Source: Chrysoperla carnea
Taxonomy: Eukaryota; Arthropoda; Insecta; Neuroptera; Chrysopidae
Direction: 5' to 3'
NCBI RefSeq assembly: GCF_905475395.1
Contig: NC_058338.1
Location: forward strand, 77,573,435 to 77,637,434
DNA: 64,000 bases
The notes below the pieces were generated by a model, which was not told the origin of the DNA, ran no database searches, and worked only from the letters and a program-made list of their open reading frames with translations. This document shows, one piece after another, positions 48,632-63,755 of this stretch (the first letter of the stretch is position 1; every line of letters begins with the position of its first letter). A program made the position numbers and the translations under genes.

Positions 48632-48854
48632 AAGCACCCATTTGAGAAATAAAAAAGTTGATGCGCACGCAACAATATAACTCAAAATTGATAATATTGA
48701 CAGTCAAATGTTTTTGTAATTTTTGTTTTCATATTTATTGCAAAAATTTAATCTACTAATTGCTAATAGATAAGATTAATTACTAGGTTAATTAAATTAA
48801 AATATTTTGAAAAGTTTTATTCGAAGAAAATTTTGTTCTAAAAAATTAATAAAA
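48632..48854 (+). promoter_or_regulatory. Z7 promoter, conserved in Z8 and in a third copy
   Basis: The segment shares with 57119-57358 and 63756-64000 the ordered blocks 'agttgatgcgcacgca', 'atataactcaaaa', 'gacagtcaa', 'tttttgttttc', 'aaattaattac'-like, 'agttttattcgaagaaaa' and 'gttctaaaaaattaat' before the ATG. The GATGCGCACGC block is the most GC-rich and best conserved point, a good candidate protein-binding site. Confidence 0.6.
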
Positions 48855-52949
<4,095 letters not shown>

Positions 52950-53689
52950 TAAAAAACCACATGAAAGCAAAATTCGGTGTACCTAGTGGCTCATGTACAG
53001 ATAATTAAATTGTATGAATGTTGTAAGAAAGAGTGTGTTTGACTTTTGAAGAAACAATAAAAAAAAATTTTTATTTTGTTGTTTTTTATATTAAAATCAT
53101 ATATAATTATTATTGTACTTGTAAAAAAATGCCGTACCTACAGCAGTTTGTTGTAATAAACTCGAATTAAAAAAAAAAATTTATTTTATTCATTTCCATC
53201 ATATGTATATATATCGCAGTCAAGTAGCTTAATTAGCCGTTCAGTTAACAGCCTAGCTTTTTTTTATCAAACGGCGCCGTTCAACTACTGACCTGAATGA
53301 TATTCAGCCGTAGTGTCTATTAGAGCATTCAATGAACTGGTTGGCTGATTTTGAGACCTTTGATACCATAGGGTGCCATTTGACGAAAAATAGATGAAAT
53401 ATCTGACATTAGAAATTGTTTATTTACGTAATTTAAAATATAACATATGGTTGTTTGGTAATCGTGAGATCAAACAGCGTAACTTAATAACAAAGTACAC
53501 ATGTTAATAATTAAAATATTATTTGTTAATGCAAATTAAAGCACAACTATTATTGATGCACAGCAGAATAACAACTACATTTTTGGAATGCCTGGCCACT
53601 AACTGACTTGCCACAGCATTTCTTAAACAAATTGAACTTTCTCAAATTTCATCGGCATAGTTTGTATCTGAGTACCGTGAAAACCAGAG
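52950..53689. other. Spacer downstream of Z7
   Basis: It holds the vestige of the lost final finger (52943-53010), an aataaa at 53056 suitable for Z7 polyadenylation, and at 53215-53350 a repeat related to about 2815-2990. No gene is visible. Confidence 0.45.
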
Positions 53690-53985
53690 TTAAATATCAC
53701 GAGTATGACAGAGTACATGCGTTAAGCAATGTGTCTAAGTAAGAGTTATTATAGGTGTTATATGAAATTGTAAAAGTGACTTGTATCGTGGCTTATCTGT
53801 TGTAGTTTATCTATTCAACTAAGAAACTCCCGCTCTCCAAGCGTCTTACAACTATCTCAACTCACATCGAAGCTTCAGCACATGTATATAATACCTCTCA
53901 CTTAGATGCATTGTTTAACGCATGTATTTTGTCATACTCGTGATATTTGTATGCCTAGATGTAAATCGAACATTCAGTATAGTAC
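53690..53985. mobile_element. Long-TIR MITE, family M-atatcacg, copy 1
   Basis: The left arm (53693-53752, 'aatatcacgagtatgacaga' onward) and right arm (53887-53946, ending 'gtcatactcgtgatatt') are inverted and about 60 bp long. The middle shares 'aaagtgacttgtatcgtggc' and 'ctcccgctctccaagcgtct' with 61898-62224. The frame at 53906-54127 starts inside the right arm. Confidence 0.8.
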
Positions 53986-54945
53986 CATACTTAGTTTCAA
54001 CTTTTTGTCCCTACACTCATTTTTTTTTTTTTTGCGTAAACGCAATCAAACTATAAGATCTTATAGTTTGGTTGCTTTTGATGTTTCGAAAAATCAAAAT
54101 TATTTTTGGTTGCCGATGCCATGTTGACAGTGTGTGGTTTTCAGCGCCAGGTAGCAGAAAGTGCATGCAACTAAATTTAAATGGCTATTCGGAGGTAAAT
54201 AGTTAAATGTTATCAATCCAAGTCATTTTTCAGATTGAATGGATGAATATCGTCCAGACTGCTAATGAACGGTGCACTATGCTACGACTTACATACAGTG
54301 TATTTCGTTATTTATAAGAACATCGATTTAAAATTTTGCACAATCAAACATAATGATGGATCACATTTTTTAAGATACTTAACCGAAATCATAACTTACA
54401 ATCCTTTTAGAGACTCTTTATCAATTTGAAAGACCTGACTTTAAAGCATTATAACTCAAAATTGACCCTTATAGGCTTGGAACTAAAAAATCTTACTATA
54501 ACCAGCTGCGAATTCGTTCGAACTGTAAAATACATTCTTCTCAAGATTGATACTTTGAATAATCTAATTCTGTTTGCTTTGAATATTTAAAGTTTAAAAT
54601 AAAATAAATGTTAATTATTCAAAAATTAATTTTTATTTCAAAAATAATATTCAACTAACAACATTTTTTTAAATAAAAGTTTCTTTAAAGTATTCTATTC
54701 TACCAAGAACTAGACTCGGTCGATAGCTCAAAATGTGGTATTTTCGAAATTATTTTGAATTAGTTTTGAAAAACTATTAAGAGAAAAATGAATTTTGTGT
54801 TTTTAACATTAGCTTCTGAAAAATAAAATACCGGCCGTAAACCACAAAAATTTTTTTGATTTTATCAACTCTTGGTTTTCCATTCCATAGTTGTATTTTC
54901 TTCAATTTATTGTATTAACCAACAATATTTACTTCCAATATAGTC
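53986..54945. other. Spacer between MITE and the antisense zinc-finger gene
   Basis: AT-rich, with no domain-bearing frame. The block at about 54180-54300 looks repeat-derived but is not matched cleanly elsewhere in the window. Confidence 0.35.
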
Positions 54946-55902
54946 TCAAGTTGCTAATCCAGGTTCCACACGTGTATGAATAATCTCATGCCGACTTAAA
55001 TGCCCCTGTTGCGTAAAGGTTTTATCACATACAAAACAAATATAATCCTTTTCACCCGTATGAATTTTTTCATGACGAGTTAAATCACCCTTGTTTGTAA
55101 ACGATTTATTACAAATAACACATTTGTACGGTCTTTCCCCCGTATGAGTACGTTTATGTACAATTAAATTACTAGAATTTGCAAAACATTTATCACATAT
55201 TGGACATTTATATGGTTTTTGGCCCGTATGTATACGCTCATGCACTGTTAAATGACTTTTATGTGTAAATGTTTTATCACAATCAAAGCATTTATATGGT
55301 CTTTCGCCCGTGTGAATACGAGAATGAATATTTAAATCACCTTTATTAATAAATGTTTTAAAACAGATTTTACAGTTATAAGGTCGTTCGCCGGTATGTA
55401 TACGCTCATGTTTGATTAAATCACCTTTTACAGTAAATGTTTTATCACAAACCGAACAACTGTGGGGTTTTTCACCTCTATGAAAACGTTTATGCACAAT
55501 TAAGTTACTTGAATTTCCAAAACGTTTATCACATATGTCACATGCATACGGTCTTATATCTGTGTGCGATTGTAAATGTTTTGTATAATAACGTTTTTTT
55601 GAAAATTGTTTATTACAAATACTACACTTATAATTATTATCATCTTCAGTAACACATCTAGTCGAATGATGTTTATTTTCATGTTTTAAAAATTTATTAA
55701 AATTGGAAAATTTTCGATTACACACGGTACAAATAAATGGTGGTTTTTGTTCGATGATTGTTGAATCTGTTTGTTGGTGATTTTTATAACTGTTTTCATC
55801 AATGGAAAATCCTTGGTTTTTTTCAAATCTTATTTTTAGTTTAAATTTTTCTATAGATTGTGGATTTGTTTCATTCATTTTTGATTCATCACTTTGTGAC
55901 AT
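54946..55902 (-). CDS. Single-exon C2H2 protein with nine fingers, no ZAD seen, 318 aa
   Basis: The frame opens MSQSDESKMNETNPQ and has an uncharged/charged N-terminal 60 residues without ZAD cysteines. Nine C2H2 fingers then run almost to the end, mostly joined by canonical TGERPYKC/TGEKP-type linkers, which the ZAD genes here mostly lack; these linkers favour tight DNA binding by consecutive fingers. Several helices repeat (two SSNLIVH, three KGDL), a sign of internal finger duplication. An in-frame ATG 50 codons upstream (56052) adds a hydrophobic stretch unlike this family, so I use 55902. The gene is intronless, so it may be a retrocopy, or its 5' exons may lie further upstream and be unseen. 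It lies antisense between Z7 and Z8 and has no counterpart after Z8. Confidence 0.85.
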   Translation of the reverse strand: MSQSDESKMNETNPQSIEKFKLKIRFEKNQGFSIDENSYKNHQQTDSTIIEQKPPFICTVCNRKFSNFNKFLKHENKHHSTRCVTEDDNNYKCSICNKQFSKKRYYTKHLQSHTDIRPYACDICDKRFGNSSNLIVHKRFHRGEKPHSCSVCDKTFTVKGDLIKHERIHTGERPYNCKICFKTFINKGDLNIHSRIHTGERPYKCFDCDKTFTHKSHLTVHERIHTGQKPYKCPICDKCFANSSNLIVHKRTHTGERPYKCVICNKSFTNKGDLTRHEKIHTGEKDYICFVCDKTFTQQGHLSRHEIIHTRVEPGLAT

Positions 55903-56484
55903 GATATTTTTGGTAAATGTGTTTACAAGTAATAAACTAGTAATATATGCATCAGGAAAATTGTTTGTTATCATATGCTTACTAAGCTTACATGGTGCAC
56001 AAAATTTTATCTTATGCCAATGGATAACACATATGATCACAAATAAACACATTCAAATCCAAAAAGTGATTATTCTAAAGGTTTAAAGGGATATTTAATG
56101 GGCTCTTTTACAGCATCAAAGAAATCGAACAGAACTTGGATACAACACAAAAACTTGCATGCTACTAAAACTTTAATAGTGTACTCAATTTTGTCAGCTA
56201 CATACATGGATTAAAATAATTAATTAATCTTTAAATATGTATACAATAAGAATGTATGAATTTTATGAAACTGTACTGAACTGACGTGGAATTAGCATCT
56301 TGTATGATTTCATCCAAGTGTCAATCTGCCATATTTCATTATTTACGTGTGGCACTATCAAAGTTTTAGTATCATCCAAGTTTTTTGATAACATCAAATA
56401 ACTTTTTCCAATTTTTTAAATAATGTAAACACCCCCTTGATGTACCTAACTTTTCACCACTTCTCGTGCCATAACTTTTGTACG

Positions 56485-57045
56485 GATGGGTCAAGGGTCG
56501 AAGATCTATCTGGTGCGGGGCTTTATGGATCTAGAATAAAGGAACCAATTCCTCTTCGCCACGCTGAGACGTTACTCGGGCTACTTTAGCATTAAAGGGA
56601 ATGGAGCTTTCACCTGACCCATTTGTTTTGATTACTGGGACATTTTCGCATGCGTTTGTGATCGCTTGAAACTTACTAGAGCATAGTTGTGAAGAGAGGT
56701 AGGACTCTTAACAGGAAACTGTCGATTGAACAACCAATATTCATAAAATGGGGATTTCCGATGATTTCTCTTGTAGGGCCTGTACGGAGGACGATGTAAC
56801 CTCCGTACATGTTATTGGATCTATTTATCCTGGGAAAGATCTCAGTGTAGAAACTGCGGGCTTTCAGTGTGGCATCTGGCTTCAACAGAATCCCATAGCT
56901 TCACCTGTATAAAATAACATCTCTTACTTAAAGACGTTTTGCCTTCGGGTGACAGGTTATTCTCAAGGATAGCAACAAGGCCTAGGTGTCTAGGTGCTAG
57001 GTGCTAGTCAACCATTTGCGGTACCCTTACTTCGATTTTTACTAT
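56485..57045 (+). mobile_element. 5'-truncated LINE, family L1s, longest copy
   Basis: It starts with an RNase H-like piece (DGSRVEDLSGAGLYGSR, then EPIP and LRHAETLLGYF), then the degenerate MGISDDFSCRACTEDDVTSV with HVI segment, then the 3' UTR ('ttgccttcgggtgacaggtt', 'ggtgctagt', 'tgcggtaccctt'). It is the only copy here reaching the RNase H domain and supports an I/R1/Jockey-like assignment. It lies upstream of Z8. Confidence 0.75.
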
Positions 57046-57118
57046 TATTAAATAGTTAAATACACCCTTAGACTCTTTGATCTTATGTGTGTAATGTGTA
57101 TTAGTGTCAAACGTAGGA

Positions 57119-57358
57119 AGGTACCCTTTTCAGAAATTAAAAAGTCGATGCGCACGCATACAATATAACTCAAAACGTTCAAACTAATTAATAAATTTGA
57201 CAGTAAATTGTTTTGTAATTTTTGTTTTCGTTTTTTTGTTTATTATAAGAATTAAATGTTACTAATTTTTAGAAAAAAATTAATTACCAGTTTAATTAAA
57301 TTAAACTAAGTTGAAAAGTTTTATTCGAAGAAAAGTATGATCTAAAAAATTAAAAAAA
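57119..57358 (+). promoter_or_regulatory. Z8 promoter, conserved with Z7
   Basis: It holds the ordered blocks 'aaagtcgatgcgcacgcata', 'atataactcaaaa', 'gacagtaaattg', 'tttttgttttcg', 'aattaattaccag' and 'agttttattcgaagaaaa' just before the ATG. The GATGCGCACGC core begins about 211 bases upstream of the ATG (about 194 in Z7). Confidence 0.6.
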
Positions 57359-60300
57359 ATGGATAATTGTTTATCATTATACTGTCGGCTTTGTGCAGAA
57401 ATTAAATCAAATACCGATTTAATTGATACTGTTAATCATGATTTAGATTTAAAGCGTAAAATATACGATCTATTAGCAATAGAAATATCGGATGATATTG
57501 ATTTACCAAAATCTATATGTAATGAATGTTCTAATAAAGTAGTTCTGTGCTCAGAATTTAAAGAACAATCACAGAAAGCGCAGACTGCATTGCGTGAAAT
57601 CTTTTTACTTAATAAAGTTAAAATCGAATTGAGTGTTATCGATGAAAATATTGATCAGAAAGACGATAGTTATAATGATACATATGATGATTTTTCAACA
57701 GTTAACGAAAATTCAAATTCTGCTGTTGTTGGCCCCAAAGAAGGTTAAATTTTAGTATTTTTTTCACTATTTTATACTTTATTTAGGATATTTTTAGATT
57801 TAAAAGTAATCTGGTGCATTTTACATAATTTTTCATAATTGAGTAAAGACTGTAAAACTTAAGTTTCAAAACTGGTACCAATGATTACGATTTCAAATTT
57901 CTAGTGAACTATGAGAGACTTTACTTATAATATATATATTTACAAGATGTATTTTCTTACAGACGTTACAGTTAAAAAAGAAATAAAAATCGAATGTTCC
58001 GAAACAGATGTAAGTAAAAAAAGTAATTTAAAGAAAGAGCGAAAACGGTCTTCAAAAGAAAATCGTGCTGTTGTTGTTAAGAAAGAACGTTTGAATCGTG
58101 AAGGTAATATCTTTTATAAACATAAACAATAAATTTACATAAATCCGATCTAAAAAAAATAAAAAGTGTTATTTTAGAGAATTCGTATTAGAAAGGGTTT
58201 TTCAATTAAAAATTCACAGAAAGTAGTCTCTAAATCATCCCTTTGTATAAAGAAAAATGTTTAAAAAGATAGCAAAAGACAATTTTTTATAATTTAACGA
58301 AAAAATGCCATTATTTATAAAAAATCTCTTCTTTCCGAGAAAACAAAACTACCATACACAAAAATTTTTTTGGGCTATCTTATAGTTCTTTTATTTTAAT
58401 ATTTATATTCAGTTAACTGATACCTAAGTTATAAGCAAGGAATTTAAACAATTAACTCTGTTAGTGTAATTTTTATTTATATAAATTTTTTTCTTTTACA
58501 GTATCTAAAAATTATCACTGGCAATGTACTGATTGTGATGACACCATTAAATCAGCAAAACATTATCGACGACATTGTGCTGAAGTTCATAACAAATTAC
58601 CTGAATACGTGTGCTCAATATGCTCAAAACATTATCAACATGAACGATTTGATGCATTTTATAAACATATTTATAGACATTTAAATGAGCATCAATATCG
58701 GTATGTATTCAAACAAAAACTAAAAATTTTTAACGGATTATTTTGAATAAAAATGACGCGTGGAGTCATAAATGGTTCACGACACTGTATCGTTATTTAT
58801 TTTTGTAAATTATTAACCTTAATAGTGGTGGGGTTCATTTTGCTATCTGATAAGTTATAAAATAGTGTCCCAAAGGCCAAAATGATCATTTACGGAGAAT
58901 ATAATACGGCCGTTGAGTGGGTTTTCATGGGCGCTTGTTTCCACGAAATGACTAATGATTTTCGACGTGAAAACTGGAAAACTTTATGACATCTTATTTT
59001 CAAACTACAGTCTTAAACATTTGATTTAAGTGCTGTGCAATACCAAAATATTGTTTAAAAGGAAGTTACATCGATTAAAAATCATGAAATTTTACGATAA
59101 TTCTTATAAAAGACAAATATTATCCACTCTACTAGACATCTGTTACTTGAATTTTCCCTGAAGATATGATAATTTAAAGTTAAATATCGGTTCTTGTTTA
59201 TGATTTTCGGATTTTGCAGAAAAAACACTTTGAAAACCATTGGTCGTTTTCGTGGACCTCAATCGGCCAGACCCACGAACCCATTCAGCGGCCATACTAA
59301 TACTATTATATTAGCACGACCGCTGATTCTCCATGTATGGGGTTGTGGGTTATTAATTAGACTGGTAAATCGATTAATAAATTCTGTATTATACGTGAGT
59401 GATCATTCTTTGATTCTGTATTGAATTTTACATATTAAATATAAGTATTAAAGTTATTTATCAAAGATAAATGTTAAACAAAAAGAATTTTTTGTGGAAA
59501 ACTTTCATATAGACCAGAAGTAAAACATATATGTCCTCAATGTGGAAAATTATTCAAGAGTGCATCAAATTTACGACGACATTCCATGTTACATTTACCA
59601 AAAGAAAATCGTGAATTATTTACATGTTTGACATGTGACAAAAAATTTCCAACGAAATCGTCTTTAAAATATCACACGACTATTCATACAGGTAATTTTT
59701 AATTTTTTTTATGCTTAAAATCTAAGCAAAGGAAGCAATAGACCTTCTTGACCAGAATTTATTCAATTTTCAACCCAAATACTCTGCATTTAATTCCTTG
59801 AAGATTTCATCATCCCTCATAGATGCGCTAAAAATAGGAGAATAATAATAAGAAACAAAAAAAAGTACCTTAATTAGGTCCCTAGCACCTAGACCAAGAG
59901 TCCTCTGTGCCTTTTTTGAGAACGACCTGTCATCCGAATACGAGACGTCTTCGGGTAGGAAGCGTTATTAAAAGCGGATGAAGCTAAAGGATTTTGTCGA
60001 GACCAGACGCCACGCTTCTCCGACGGAATCTGTCCAAGGATAGATAGATCCAAGGTTTCGGATCCGAACATTATGAATGTAACGCCCCGCAGATTTCTGT
60101 AGGTGCAAATAACATGTATAATCATAACTGTTTAATTTAAAACGCCCAGGTCCATTTTATAGTGGTATTCACATCACCTCGAAGAGCGGGATTAATTCGT
60201 TGAAGGTTTCTATAGATTCATTCCTCACACATACCCTAAAAAGATGAAAATAATAGTTCAATCTACAAAAACTAAACTCAAAATTCAACTCGCCCTCTGA

Positions 60301-61590
60301 AATGTATCCTAGTTTATTTTAATTGAAAACAGTTGAGCTGTCATAACTACAATTTTTGACCAAAGTTGAATTTTCTGGTTATCCACAAACCGCAGCCCGG
60401 ACTATCTTGTTACGGAAATCATGTTACTTCGACGAGTGGGACGTTTATTTCTGACTTGAATTCCACTTCCCATGCAAGCAAGCCTGCTTTTAATTTTCTT
60501 TTCTAACCAAAAAGACGGAGTATCCTGATTAGTCTGATTTCATTACCAAATTAAAAAGCCATTTAATTATGATTCTTAATTTTTTTTTAGGTCAACAAGT
60601 TTTAATTTACTGTGAACAATGTGGTAAAAGTTTTAAAAATAAATCAAATTTAACGTTGCACATAAAAACACAGCATTCAGAAGAAAAACCTTATCATTGT
60701 GAGCAATGTTCGAAACGGTACGTGTATTAAAAACTTTCATCACAGGAAACATTCTTCAGGTTTATAATCAATTCTTTATTTATATTTTTAGATTTAAAAG
60801 TATACCAAATTTACACAAGCACTTAAAGGTACATCTGGGATTGAAGCTTAAGTGTAATATTTGTGGTAAACTATTTTCAAATAAATCATCATTAAAGCGA
60901 CATTCATCCACACATTCTGGTTTATTACCATTCGAGTGTAGTTTTTGTAATAAACGATTTAGATTGCGTCAATTTTTAAAGGTTTGTAATTTCGTGTGAT
61001 TTTAAATTCCTTTGTGGTCAGTAATTAAACAATTTTTCCACAAACGTTAATACTAGATTACTCTAATAAAATGTTTCTTTTTAAAAATTAATGTTAACTT
61101 ATGTCCGATATAGTCTAGTGGCTAGGATACTTGGATTTTACGCAAGATTTCGAGTTCAATTCCCGGTAGCGGAATATTATTTATATTATCTGTTCTGTAT
61201 GAATAGATAAATAGCGAACGAATAATATATTCTGAGAAATGAGTTCAGAAACTGCTTCGAAACTTACGAGATTACCTATTTTAAATATATTTTTCTAAGA
61301 ATATATCTAGAATGATTAATATAACAGCGAAAGTTTAGTAGACACAAGCAAGTAAACTTTCATTTTGACAAAAGGGGTTTTGATTTTTTTATTTGATTAA
61401 TAATCGAGAATAAAATCCAAGTCTTCTGGGTGACGTAATACAGTATTTTAGTCACTACACCATACCGAATACCAAACAATCGTTTTTAAAGAATAGACCT
61501 CGCAATTTAAAACAACTAATTTCTTCAATTTCTTTTTAGAATCATATTCGACAACATACGAGTGAAACTATTATCATGCCAACTATGTAA
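57359..61590 (+). CDS. Z8: ZAD-C2H2 zinc-finger protein, 423 aa, 7 exons
   Basis: Exons: 57359-57743, 57963-58103, 58502-58700, 59513-59691, 60591-60717, 60792-60981, 61540-61590; 1272 nt in frame to TAA. It is a tandem duplicate of Z7: the ZAD exon differs at only a few residues, finger exons have the same lengths, and the same shortened end ([16 protein letters not shown]-stop) is present. Eight fingers remain. Compared with Z7 the residue before the first His differs in fingers 1, 2, 3 and 5 (Q to R, L to K, Q to R, S to L, Z7 to Z8), and finger 3 also has I to N three residues earlier. Fingers 6-8 keep the same contact residues except one. Intron 3 holds a MITE absent from Z7; intron 4 shares a LINE insertion with Z7; intron 6 contains tRNA-like sequences. 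Confidence 0.92.
58898..59305. mobile_element. MITE in Z8 intron 3
   Basis: 'atacggccgttgagtgggtt' at the left faces 'aacccattcagcggccatac' at the right, and inner 'tttccacgaaatgactaatg' faces 'cattggtcgttttcgtgga', so the arms are at least 60 bp and imperfect. The matching Z7 intron (51443-51704) is only 262 bp and lacks it, so it inserted in Z8 after the duplication. The frame at 59194-59424 is internal. Confidence 0.65.
59840..60135 (-). mobile_element. LINE 3' end, family L1s, in Z8 intron 4
   Basis: Same junction and tail position as in Z7 intron 4 ('agatgcgctaaaaataggag', then an aata-rich tail). This copy retains more: on the minus strand [20 protein letters not shown], then [15 protein letters not shown] and QNPLASSA-stop. 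Confidence 0.75.
61104..61173 (+). tRNA. tRNA-Glu-like sequence with anticodon UUU (likely pseudo-tRNA)
   Basis: The 70-nt segment aligns with eukaryotic tRNA-Glu along its length: acceptor TCCGATA with TAGCGGA (six of seven pairs), D-arm/A-box 'agtctagtggctagga', anticodon arm CTTGG-ATTTTAC-GCAAG (four of five pairs), and B-box 'gagttcaattc' with a CCCGG-like T-stem end. The canonical Glu loop CTTTCAC reads ATTTTAC here, so the anticodon is UUU (Lys) in place of UUC. No clear T-run follows. The identity-changing anticodon and missing terminator suggest a decayed copy or a SINE head, but transcription cannot be excluded. It is in intron 6 of Z8. Confidence 0.55.
61414..61474 (-). pseudogene. 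Second, more decayed tRNA-like sequence, inverted
   Basis: On the minus strand the segment starts TTCGGTATGGTGTAGTGACT, an A-box-like match to the tRNA-Glu/Asp D-arm (GGTNTAGTGGNTA), and ends TTGGATTTTATTCTCGA, matching the T-arm pattern. Stem pairing is poor. It lies about 240 bases from the tRNA-like copy at 61104-61173 and points the other way. Confidence 0.35.
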
Positions 61591-61897
61591 ATCATCAAAT
61601 TATTTAAAACCTATGAAATCAAGACGCGATATATTTAATGGCGTCTTTACAGATTCATCGAGTTCAAAAATAAAAATTATTTTAGTACATTTCCATCAGA
61701 TTTATGTGTAAATAACGAAACTATATATACTTATGTGAGAAAATCTAATTTTAAAATAAATTAAAATTTATCAGAGGAAAGTCGAAACGTATTAAAATTA
61801 ATATAAATATAAATAAAAAATTTTCATGTTTAATAATTACTGTTTTCATTTTTAATTTCAACATAAACTCTGTGTCACAAAAAACGTACATTATAGT

Positions 61898-62224
61898 ATA
61901 CAGAATGTTCGATTTACATTTAGGCATACAAATATCAAGAGTATAACAGAATACATGCGTTAAACAATGCATCTAAGTAAGAGGTATTATAGGTATTGAA
62001 ATATATGAAATTGCAAAAGTGACTTGTATCGTGGCTTATCTGTTGTAGTTTATCTATTCAACTAAGAAACTCCCACTCTCCAAGCGTCTTACAATTATCT
62101 CAACTCACATCGAAGCTTCAGCACATGTATATAATACCTCTCACTTAGATGCATTGTTTAACGCATGTATTCTGTCATACTCGTGATATTTATATGCTTA
62201 GATGTAAATCGAACATTCTGTATA
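61898..62224. mobile_element. Long-TIR MITE, family M-atatcacg, copy 2
   Basis: Arms at 61898-61993 and 62129-62224 are inverted over about 95 bp ('tatacagaatgttcgattta' against 'taaatcgaacattctgtata'). The middle is nearly identical to the copy at 53690-53985. Both copies lie a few hundred bases past the stops of Z7 and Z8. Frames at 61751-61972 and 62149-62361 arise from the two arms. Confidence 0.8.
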
Positions 62225-63755
62225 TACTCTATGTAAAGCTATGTGTTTTCTTTTTGACACAGAGATACATTATTATTAGATCACAAATTCAAACAAATAT
62301 TTTTACAAAGGATATAGAAAGATATTCGTGTTTGTCTTATACCCAGCCTGTGCAAGGGTAAGAGTGGCGAACTTTTATGTATCAACTCAAAACTCTTTAG
62401 TTACCACCAAAACAAATACATTTTGCGCAGTCTCAGTTAATTAAAATTAAAATAATATAAGTGTGACTTCTGTTGTTACAGATTAAATGACAAATAACGT
62501 ATAAGCGAGCTTTTGATGTTGTTCATCTCTGAAAATAATAACTCGCAGGCATAGGTAGATGAAATATGGTTAAAACAGCACGAGCCAACGTTCGTACTTC
62601 ATAGTGTACTTTTTTATTGGTGGCGTGCCCAAAATATTGAATCACGTGCCATTGGTTCATCATTCCTGTACTAAATTGAAGTGTTATGTACTATTATTAA
62701 AATTATTAGTATACTTAAACATTATGAAATTTGTACTAATCTTGAGCTGAAATTGTAACGAATCCAAAGAGTTCGTGAAAAATATTACATACAAAAGTTT
62801 GCTCTTCTTGTTATATTTACACGCATTTTTTATATTACCCGAACTGGAGAACCCAATTCTCCGATTTAGCTTATTTTCGATCACAAACTCTACACTATCT
62901 TTAATCGTTTTTGAGATCGTGCTCATGATCAGACAAACGAACAAACGGAAATGGACTAATTAAATGATTTTATAAGTACTTATATCAAAATGTTGTGTTT
63001 ACCATAAATTTTTTTGAATGTTACATACTTTAGATTAAAGTTAATATACTCCTGTTTTATTTAATAAATACAAGGTATAAAAATTGATTATGGGTAATAT
63101 GGACTGGTTTATCCTGAATTTGCAATTTTAATCATAACAGTTTAAAACAAACAAAAAATTAAATTAGGAAAATTACATTCAACTGTTTCACATATTCTGA
63201 ATATCTAAAAATAAGCGACCATATTCCGCTAAAAATATTTTAAATAAATCAATCATCAATGTCTTCTTAAAAATTTGACTATAATAGACTATAAACCAAT
63301 AAGAAGATCTCGTTCGAGAAAAAGACAGCCTGACGCGCAGTATAAAGTACGCAACGACAGATAGGCGCAGTAAATTCAGCCACTGGCGCTTATAGCTCGG
63401 CATAGGAGGTTTCATTTCCTTATTATATATGTTCTAGTTACTATAGATGCATTTCAAGATCATAAGGTATGATGTATGAGATCTTGGACTAGGTTCTTAA
63501 TATAGAAATGGTTTGTCTCCAAGTGCCCTATTAACGATATTTTTTAATCTAAAGAATATTAAGAACCATTTATCGTAATTTTTCGTAATTCAATCCATCT
63601 TAGGCCTATGATTAGCACAAATAAACATATATTCAAATCTAAAAAGTCTTTTAAATATATCGTATTGTAAGCTAATAAAAAATCTACGAAAAATATGAAG
63701 ATTATATACTCATTGTCAGTAATTTTATGTGTAGATTAGTGTTAAACGTGGGAAA
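62225..63755. other. Spacer between Z8 and the next gene copy
   Basis: No gene is visible. About 63322-63440 is the right half of the M-gcaacgac fold-back MITE ('cagtataaagtacgcaacga', then 'gtaaattcagccactggcgc'). Small frames at 62684-62944, 62775-62963 and 63188-63415 have no domain and overlap in opposite directions or sit in repeats. Confidence 0.45.

Noticed and set aside
48807-48854. ATG at 48807 as the Z7 start
   Set aside because: The extension is not conserved in Z8, whose start corresponds to 48855.
55903-56052. Upstream ATG at 56052 for the nine-finger gene
   Set aside because: It adds a hydrophobic, Cys-containing leader unlike C2H2 proteins; no ZAD pattern.
59194-59424. 76-codon plus-strand frame
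   Set aside because: Lies across the end of a MITE in Z8 intron 3.
62149-62361. Similar short proteins (MHCLTHVFCHT…) at 53906, 61751 and 62149 as a gene family
   Set aside because: All three are translations of the arms of one long-TIR MITE, including an inverted copy.
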